From Spirochaetales bacterium (lineage in GTDB: Bacteria > Spirochaetota > Spirochaetia > DSM-2461): 64,000 nucleotides of DNA. The stretch covers positions 61,405 through 125,404 of the forward strand of contig JAQQAP010000019.1 of the NCBI GenBank assembly GCA_028533045.1, read 5' to 3'. The notes under the pieces are model-generated. The model saw nothing but the letters and a program-made list of their open reading frames with translations, did no database searches and was not told the DNA's origin. Both the position numbers and the translations under genes were made by a program. Below are positions 60,355 through 64,000 of this stretch, one piece after another (positions within the stretch are counted from its first letter, which is position 1; each line of letters begins with the position of its first letter).

Positions 60355-60466
60355 AAGCAGTCCCGGCAAAGCCGGGACCGGAGGCGCAGCCCGGCGCATG
60401 ACGCGGAGCGTCCCAGCCGGGCGGTTCAGCGCCGAAGCCGTGGATAGCCCGGGCCACGCCGGGCGG
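60355..60466. repeat. GC-rich block of four hairpins between convergent genes
   Basis: GTCCCGGC-AAA-GCCGGGAC (60360-60378, perfect 8-bp stem), CCCGGC (60390-60395) with GCCGGG (60416-60421) enclosing GACGC-GGA-GCGTC (60400-60412), and GCCCGG (60447-60452) with CCGGGC (60459-60464). It fills the 143-bp gap between two stop codons. Probably an RNA-level terminator or a repeat element; no T-run. Confidence 0.5.
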
Positions 60467-60481
60467 GGCATTTGCCCAAAA

Positions 60482-61387
60482 TCACTTATTCGAACTCAGC
60501 GCATAGCCCTTCATAAACGCATTGTACAGCAGCCCGAATACCAACAGGGGGGGCACCATGGAAATCACAGCCCCGGCCATGACCTCGCCCCAGTAGACCG
60601 AATCCCCCGTGGCGATGATGTTGTTGAGCCCCACCTGGACCACCTGGTTCGCGTCGTAGCGCACGATGACCCGGGGCCAGAGATACTGGTTCCACACGTA
60701 GATAAACTGAATCAGAGCCAGGGCGCCAATAGTGTTCTTGCTCATGGGAACCAGCACGTGGCGCAGAAAGAGAAGCGGCCCCGCCCCGTCGATACGGGCC
60801 GAATCGGCCATGGACCGGGGGATGGAACTAAAGTGCTGACGAAAGAGAAAGACCCCCGTGGCTGAGGCCATGAAGGGCATGATGATGGAAAGATTGTTCT
60901 GGGACCAGCCAAAGCCGTAGTTGATAGGCGGAACCAGCAGCTCCCCCGGATGAAAAAGCCACTTGACCAACTGGCCGAAGCTCTTTGGCGGCTGGTTGGA
61001 AATCAGCTCAAAAAGCCCCAGTATCAGGGCTTCAGTGGGGAGCATAAGAGTAATAATGATAAAGGTAAAGAGGATGGTCTTCCCCCGGAATTTAAAGTAG
61101 ACCAGAGCATAGGCGGCCATGAATGAGAGGACGATTTTACCGCCCGATACGATCAGCGCTATGAGCAGGGAATTCTTCATAAAAAGGGCCAGTTTGTAAT
61201 CCACCAGAACCCGTTTTACATTGTAGAAGAAAAGCCCCCCCGGCATCATAGAGGGAGACAAAACCTGGGCCCTGTTCTGGGTCGACTTAATGAGGGCGAA
61301 GAGGATGGGAAAGCAGACAAGAAGCACCGCTGTGATTAATACGATATGGACCCAGACCGGGTCTTTTTTTCTTTTATAGGACGACAT
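60482..61387 (-). CDS. ugpE: ABC sugar/glycerol-3-phosphate permease (UgpE-like)
   Basis: 301 residues, six hydrophobic helices, inner-membrane component. DSARIDGAGPLLFLRHVLVPM is the EAA loop that docks the ATPase, and FIYVWNQYLWPRVIVR followed by VVQVGLNNI resembles UgpE (E. coli glycerol-3-phosphate uptake). A segment of about 30 residues (PPKSFGQLVKWLFHPGE and on) between two helices looks inserted compared with common members. It starts 3 nt after the ugpA-like stop. No ATPase (UgpC) gene lies in the window, so a shared ATPase elsewhere is implied. Confidence 0.8.
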   Translation of the reverse strand: MSSYKRKKDPVWVHIVLITAVLLVCFPILFALIKSTQNRAQVLSPSMMPGGLFFYNVKRVLVDYKLALFMKNSLLIALIVSGGKIVLSFMAAYALVYFKFRGKTILFTFIIITLMLPTEALILGLFELISNQPPKSFGQLVKWLFHPGELLVPPINYGFGWSQNNLSIIMPFMASATGVFLFRQHFSSIPRSMADSARIDGAGPLLFLRHVLVPMSKNTIGALALIQFIYVWNQYLWPRVIVRYDANQVVQVGLNNIIATGDSVYWGEVMAGAVISMVPPLLVFGLLYNAFMKGYALSSNK

Positions 61388-61390
61388 TAA

Positions 61391-62329
61391 TTACCCCTGA
61401 TAATGAACCCGCTTCCCAATAAAGCGGAACTGAAAATAGGCGAAGACTCCCACCATGAGCAGCAGAATAACCCCTTCGGCAGCGGCCAATCCCATATTGG
61501 AGCTGCCCCCGAATCCGTCCTGAAACACCTTGTACATGACGGTAGTGGTGATTCCCCCGTTATCCAGGGGGCCGGGAGGCCCAACCGGTCCGCCGGAAGT
61601 GAGAATATCAATGAGCCCGAAGGTGCCGAAGAATCCGTAGGTCAGATTCGTAAAAAGCAGAAAGAAAGTGGTGGGACTTAAAAGGGGGTGCAGAATGGAG
61701 AAGAACTTGCGCAAAGGCCCGGCCCCGTCAATTTCCGCCGCCTCCAACGGTTCGGAGGGCACGTTCTGCAGGGCCGCCAGGTAAAACACCACGTTATGGC
61801 CCAGGTTCTTCCAAACGGCGGCCATGACCACCAGGGTAACCGCCAACACCGGCGAATCGAGCCAGCGGGGTTTAATGTGAAAAAGAGAATCGAGCAGGGT
61901 ATTCATAATCCCCACTTCCGGATTGAATATAAACAGGAAAATAGTCCCGGCCACCGCCGGCGAGAGGGCAAAGGGCCAAATGAGTAAAATGCGGTACACC
62001 TTGGCTCCCCGGATATTGCGGTTGGCCAGAATCGCCAGGAAAACAGAAAGGCTAAGGCCGACTATGACGATAAGCAGACTGAGTCCCAAAGTCTGGAAAA
62101 GGCTCTGAATAAAGGCGGGAGACAGGGGACCGGTAAAAAGATTCCGGTAATTCTCCAAACCAATGAATTTCTGCGTTCCCAAAAAGAGATTGTTCCGGAA
62201 AAAGCTTAGCATAATAGAGTGCCAGGCGGGATAGTAAAGGAACACGACCAGAATAATAATAGTGGGAAGCAGAAGCAGAGTAATCTTCCCCCGCCCCGTA
62301 AAAACGGCATTAGCCTTACTGTTTGACAT
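61391..62329 (-). CDS. ugpA: ABC sugar/glycerol-3-phosphate permease (UgpA-like)
   Basis: 312 residues, six helices. LLLPTIIILVVFLYYPAW, SFFRNNLFLGTQKFIGLENY and LLIWPFALSPAVAGTIFLF match UgpA. EAAEIDGAGPLRKFFSI is the EAA loop, and FGTFGLIDILTSGGPVGPPG follows. It pairs with the UgpE-like protein. An 82-nt gap with a terminator-like hairpin separates it from the binding-protein gene. Substrate assignment to glycerol-3-phosphate or its diesters rests on similarity only. Confidence 0.82.
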   Translation of the reverse strand: MSNSKANAVFTGRGKITLLLLPTIIILVVFLYYPAWHSIMLSFFRNNLFLGTQKFIGLENYRNLFTGPLSPAFIQSLFQTLGLSLLIVIVGLSLSVFLAILANRNIRGAKVYRILLIWPFALSPAVAGTIFLFIFNPEVGIMNTLLDSLFHIKPRWLDSPVLAVTLVVMAAVWKNLGHNVVFYLAALQNVPSEPLEAAEIDGAGPLRKFFSILHPLLSPTTFFLLFTNLTYGFFGTFGLIDILTSGGPVGPPGPLDNGGITTTVMYKVFQDGFGGSSNMGLAAAEGVILLLMVGVFAYFQFRFIGKRVHYQG

Positions 62330-62348
62330 GAAAAAGTATCCTTAAATG

Positions 62349-62387
62349 GAAAAAACCGGTCCCTCCCCCAACCAGGAAAGAACCGGT
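62349..62387 (-). terminator. Intercistronic terminator between ugpB-like and ugpA-like genes
   Basis: On the minus strand ACCGGTTC (62387-62380) pairs with GGACCGGT (62362-62355), followed by TTTTTT. It should let only part of the transcripts reach the permease genes, giving an excess of binding protein. Confidence 0.6.
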
Positions 62388-62411
62388 AAGTTATATGAGA
62401 AAGCGTTCTAA

Positions 62412-63734
62412 CTAGAAGTTAGCGTTGTATTCGGCCAACTTGGCATCGGAGAGAACCTTTGCTTCGGCCAGGGTAGAGGCAACATCGGCGCCCTGAATGA
62501 TCTTCTGAAGAGCTTCTTCCACGATGGTTCTGTTGTCGGTGAGAGTTCCCGCAACAGCGCCGGCGGTAGCCTTGTTGGTTTTGGTTTCCATAAGCTGATT
62601 AAAAGCCACAATCTGATTGGCGTCGGAGTCGAACCAGCCTTCCGCCTTAAGAGCGTCGATAGAGGACTTTCTTACGGGGTAGTAACCGGTGAGCTTGTGC
62701 CAGCTTACCATGTTTTCCGTGTTGGTCATGTACAGAACGAAGTCGCGGGCGGCGGTAAGCTCGTCCATGTCGTGGTTCTTGGCAATCCATACGGAAGCGC
62801 CGCCTATTACGGTACCGTTTCTTTCGGCGCCGTCGGCGATGGGCAGGTAACCTACGCCCAAAGCGAACTTACCTTCCACAGCGGAAGAGATGTTTCCTAT
62901 GTCGGCGGTAGAAGTTACGTGGAACATGGCCTGGCCTTCCTGGAAGATAGCGTCCGAACCGCCCCAGTCTTCAAGCTTACCGGTGTAAGTGTAAAGATCC
63001 TTGGCAGCCAGTTCGGACATGAAGTTAGCAATGTTCATGGCAGCGTCGCTGGTAAGGAGAGTTTCCGTAGCACGACCGTCACGGCCGTTACCCATGTTAA
63101 CAAGATCGGCGCCCTGCTCGGCCATCCACTGCTCGAAAAACCATCCGTGCAGGTTCATGGAGAACTTGGCTCCCTCAACACCCTTGGCCTTGGCAGCTTC
63201 GAGAACTTCGATCACCTCACCGTAAGTCATGGGGTCGTATTCGGCATCAAAACCGGCTTCTACCAGTTTGTCCTTGTTAATATAGAGAACGGGGGAAGAG
63301 CTGTTAAAAGGAATGGAGTTAACCTTGCCGTTCAAAGTGTAGTAGTTAAGAACCGGCTCAATGTAGTCGGAGGTATCGAAGGATCCGATCTCGCCGATGG
63401 GCATAAAAACACCGGTGTCGAAAGCGAGCTGTGAACCTACTTCAAAAACCTGAACGATGTGGGGAGCAGCGCCCTGCTTGTCGGCCAGTACGGCGGCCTG
63501 AAGAGTGTCGCGGTAGGAACCCTTGGCTTCTACCACAATTTCGAATTCGCTCTGGGAAGCGTTGAACTCGTTGGCTCTGTCCTGGATCCAACCGGAACGG
63601 GGCGCATCGGAGAAGGCGTGCCAGAAGTAAATTTTCTTGGTTTCGCCGGAAGCGGATTCCTCACCGGAACCGTTAGCAAATACAAAAGAAGCTGCCACAA
63701 GAGCGAGCATAGCGATCAAAAGACCTTTTTTCAT
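62412..63734 (-). CDS. ugpB: Solute-binding protein (UgpB-like)
   Basis: 440 residues with a signal peptide ending FVFANGSGE. KIYFWHAFSDAPRSGWIQDRANEF, RDTLQAAVLADKQGAAPHIVQVFEVGSQL (split about 70-100), and FHVTSTADIGNIS resemble UgpB. The ATG at 63734 is preceded by GGAGGAAAAG; the TTG four codons earlier is part of the ribosome site. It begins an operon with the two permease genes. The IS256 fragment ends about 90 bp upstream, so the promoter region may have been altered. Confidence 0.85.
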   Translation of the reverse strand: MKKGLLIAMLALVAASFVFANGSGEESASGETKKIYFWHAFSDAPRSGWIQDRANEFNASQSEFEIVVEAKGSYRDTLQAAVLADKQGAAPHIVQVFEVGSQLAFDTGVFMPIGEIGSFDTSDYIEPVLNYYTLNGKVNSIPFNSSSPVLYINKDKLVEAGFDAEYDPMTYGEVIEVLEAAKAKGVEGAKFSMNLHGWFFEQWMAEQGADLVNMGNGRDGRATETLLTSDAAMNIANFMSELAAKDLYTYTGKLEDWGGSDAIFQEGQAMFHVTSTADIGNISSAVEGKFALGVGYLPIADGAERNGTVIGGASVWIAKNHDMDELTAARDFVLYMTNTENMVSWHKLTGYYPVRKSSIDALKAEGWFDSDANQIVAFNQLMETKTNKATAGAVAGTLTDNRTIVEEALQKIIQGADVASTLAEAKVLSDAKLAEYNANF

Positions 63735-63824
63735 CTTTTCCTCCAAAGATAAATGAGTGATTAGTTCGATCTTGCGCTCGGAATGTTACCCTTATGTGAG
63801 TGGTTTACTAATATTTGACTAGGA

Positions 63825-64000
63825 GGCTGTGTAATTATTAGGAAATGGTTAAGCGAAGCCCGAGCCTGTAAATCTTTCTGTGTAAAGCTCACTTTTCAAA
63901 TATCAAATCGCCCTTCATATTCAATGGCGAACCGATTCATAGCAGGTTTCCAATTCCTAAGTGGCATGGACCATCTCTTGGAAGCCTGCTGAATAGCCAG
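63825..64000 (-). mobile_element. IS256-family insertion sequence, one end
   Basis: Contains the 3' end of a transposase gene and an outer end probably near 63825, where GGCTGTGTAA resembles a terminal inverted repeat. The rest lies beyond the window, so neither the other end nor a target duplication can be seen. Confidence 0.7.
63896..64000 (-). CDS. IS256-family (mutator-type) transposase, C-terminal end
   Basis: Last 34 residues of a transposase entering from the right: ASKRWSMPLRNWKPAMNRF followed by AIEYEGR and the stop at 63896. The W-x-x-P-(I/L)-R-N-W pattern and the closing FAI-x-(Y/F)-EGR are diagnostic for the mutator/IS256 family, although the DDE residues lie outside the window. 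Whether the element is intact is unknown. Confidence 0.85.
   Translation of the reverse strand: MAIQQASKRWSMPLRNWKPAMNRFAIEYEGRFDI

Noticed and set aside
62697..63434. 245-codon open frame on the plus strand
   Set aside because: Antisense to the ugpB-like gene, whose minus-strand product has a signal peptide and family motifs.

Overview
The window reads as a chromosomal segment of a free-living, probably anaerobic member of the Spirochaetales. This is an inference from gene content: many short lipoproteins, a 4TM-12TM TAXI-type TRAP transporter, two 7TMR-DISM signalling proteins, a Lon protease of the AAA_32 type, DUF6062-like and other proteins of a Treponema/Spirochaeta flavour, and base composition near 50% GC. 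I see no rRNA, tRNA, CRISPR array or prophage. The only mobile DNA is the 3' end of an IS256-family transposase at the right edge.

Layout. 1-2.7 kb: start of an Ldh_2-type dehydrogenase, a MocR regulator, a DUF2917 protein and nth. 2.7-6.1 kb: TAXI TRAP transporter, with attenuator-like hairpins between its two genes. 6.4-9.1 kb: a tiny lipoprotein, a GC-rich spacer, a zinc-ribbon protein, a NifS-type cysteine desulfurase and a ferredoxin-nitroreductase. 9.2-12.5 kb: two lipoproteins and a GH13 glucosidase. 12.5-15.5 kb: znuABC with a convergent ribbon-helix-helix protein rich in Cys and His. 15.6-26.5 kb: DHH/MYG1 and MEMO proteins, a large GGDEF protein, a FecR-like protein, murD, a PHP phosphatase, UspA and a DUF6062-like protein. 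26.5-37.5 kb: DISM-GGDEF, PpiC, outer membrane and LysM proteins, an amidohydrolase, a CPBP protease, a CheY-like regulator, murE and lipoproteins. 37.5-48.6 kb: Lon-related protease, HATPase-HDOD protein, DISM-GGDEF-EAL protein, SWIM-SNF2 helicase and a DUF4143 ATPase. 48.6-53.1 kb: tonB-exbD-exbB facing an ABC-F protein. 53.2-60.3 kb: a sugar-binding lipoprotein paired with a hybrid histidine kinase, VanZ, a chemoreceptor and membrane proteins. 60.5-63.9 kb: ugpBAE-like transporter next to the IS256 fragment.

The most striking pattern is in the promoters. At about a dozen genes on both strands a -35/-10 pair with a 17-bp spacer (18 bp in one case) ends only 6-10 nt before the start codon, and no Shine-Dalgarno sequence is present. 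This predicts leaderless mRNAs as a routine mode of expression here. Genes inside operons and most exported proteins keep strong AGGAGG-type sites. The same rule corrects several gene starts (Lon-related protease, ABC-F, DUF4143, the 59.4-kb membrane protein).

Other points of interest are tandem GTATTAC sites in the znuA leader that may serve the adjacent metal-binding RHH protein, a binding-protein/histidine-kinase pair without a permease, paired palindromes in front of the DUF4143 gene, and several unrelated GC-rich structured spacers between genes.
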